This document shows positions 5,105 to 5,671 of a DNA stretch of 5,671 bases, piece after piece. Source of the DNA: Campylobacterales bacterium (GTDB lineage: Bacteria; Campylobacterota; Campylobacteria; Campylobacterales; JACAEZ01); NCBI GenBank assembly GCA_013388565.1, contig JACAEZ010000026.1, positions 1-5,671 of the forward strand, written 5' to 3'. Positions within the stretch are counted from its first letter, which is position 1. Each line of letters begins with the position of its first letter. Both the position numbers and the translations under genes were made by a program. Under the pieces are notes generated by a model that was not told the origin of the DNA, did no database searches, and saw only the letters and a program-made list of their open reading frames with translations.

Positions 5105-5671
5105 GAATTTGCTATAAGCCCTTTTTTAGGTCCACTTTTACCACAACAATTTTTATATTTTAAGCCACTTCCACACGGACATGGGTCATTTCTGTTTGCT
5201 TTTTTATTTATAACAACTTCACTATTTTCTTGATGATTAAATCTTAGATTTTTATTTTGTTCATCTTCGAGTTGTCTTGCTAGTTTTTCAAATGCAACTT
5301 GCTCTTTTTGCTCTTGCTCTGTTTTGAATTGAATTGCACTAAGTGTTTCAACGGTATCATGTTTAATTCTTCTTACAAGCTCCATGAATAGATTATAAGC
5401 CTCTTTTTTATACTCAACAAGCGGGTCTTTTTGGTTATAACTTCTCAAAGATATTCCAGCTTTTAATATATCCATTTGATACAAATGGTCTCGCCAAGCA
5501 CCATCAAGCACCTGTAGATAAATAATTCTCTCTATCTCATTTCGTTGTTCATTTTGTAATTTTGAGAATTTTTCTTCATATACACTTTTAATATCACTTA
5601 AAATTTTATCTTTTAAATCGTTGAATTCAAGCTCTTTTAGTTCATCGATATTTAAACTAAAATATACATTC
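5101..5671 (-). CDS. secA: Preprotein translocase ATPase SecA, C-terminal part (5' end outside window)
   Basis: The - strand frame is open from the right edge (first full codon at 5670) to a TGA at 5103-5101, giving the last 189 residues of SecA. The helical scaffold region is clear: VLDGAWRDHLYQMDILKAGI (about 54-73) followed by LRSYNQKDPLVEYKKEAYNLF. A variable charged linker follows. The C-terminal zinc-binding motif is DPCPCGSGLKYKNCC (C-x-C-x8-C-C), which in E. coli contacts SecB and phospholipids. SecA is the cytoplasmic motor that pushes unfolded preproteins through SecYEG. The GTG at 5511 is an internal Val codon (LQVLDGAW), not a start; coding continues upstream without a break. After the zinc motif only a short tail (GKSGPKKGLIANS) remains. 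The permease start overlaps the stop codon, implying one transcript for both genes. Confidence 0.96.
   Translation of the reverse strand, partial: NVYFSLNIDELKELEFNDLKDKILSDIKSVYEEKFSKLQNEQRNEIERIIYLQVLDGAWRDHLYQMDILKAGISLRSYNQKDPLVEYKKEAYNLFMELVRRIKHDTVETLSAIQFKTEQEQKEQVAFEKLARQLEDEQNKNLRFNHQENSEVVINKKANRNDPCPCGSGLKYKNCCGKSGPKKGLIANS

Noticed and set aside
5101..5511. A separate 136-residue SEC-C-motif protein starting at GTG 5511
   Set aside because: The frame continues to the window edge and the residues before the GTG are SecA-like, so this is the C-terminal end of secA rather than an independent short gene.
1..5671. Mobile elements, CRISPR arrays, toxin-antitoxin or defence genes
   Set aside because: No transposase, integrase, spaced direct repeats, terminal inverted repeats or defence-type domains are visible; apart from the two small genes, all are core housekeeping genes.

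Overview
The window looks like a chromosomal segment of a low-GC Campylobacterota (Epsilonproteobacteria) genome, most like the Sulfurimonas/Arcobacter-type free-living lineages. This rests on the strong A+T bias, AGA/TTA-rich codon use, the Oor-type 2-oxoglutarate:acceptor oxidoreductase, an extended -10 promoter with upstream A/T tracts, and the secA-LolC/E-type permease pairing. The genus is an inference; no rRNA or other marker is present.

Layout: the + strand (1-1742) carries the end of an oor operon: the 3' end of oorA, all of oorB and all of oorC. The genes are spaced by 1 and 10 nt, each has a good Shine-Dalgarno (SD) sequence, and a strong hairpin plus T-run terminator follows (1770-1814). 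Everything from 1821 to the right end is on the - strand and converges on that terminator. In transcription order these are the C-terminal third of a protein recognisable as SecA, a LolC/LolE-family permease (4-nt overlap with secA), two small genes (63 and 89 codons), and rmuC with its own promoter and start.

Functions: OorABC interconverts 2-oxoglutarate and succinyl-CoA with a low-potential electron carrier, in the oxidative TCA cycle or, in autotrophic relatives, the reductive one. SecA drives protein export, and the LolC/E permease extracts lipoproteins from the inner membrane, so that pair forms an envelope-biogenesis unit. RmuC is a membrane-anchored coiled-coil protein of the nuclease-like RmuC family, linked to limiting DNA rearrangements.

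The least ordinary part is the small pair at 3371-3842. The 63-residue protein resembles the Rop-like/DUF683 helical-hairpin family, known mostly from nitrogen-fixation clusters. The 89-residue partner has a cysteine pattern resembling a divergent Bfd-like [2Fe-2S] domain. The SD of the first gene lies in a predicted hairpin. There is no insertion sequence, CRISPR array, tRNA or rRNA in the window, and no stretch above 100 bp lacks a gene. No clearly new multi-gene system is visible; the small pair is the best lead.
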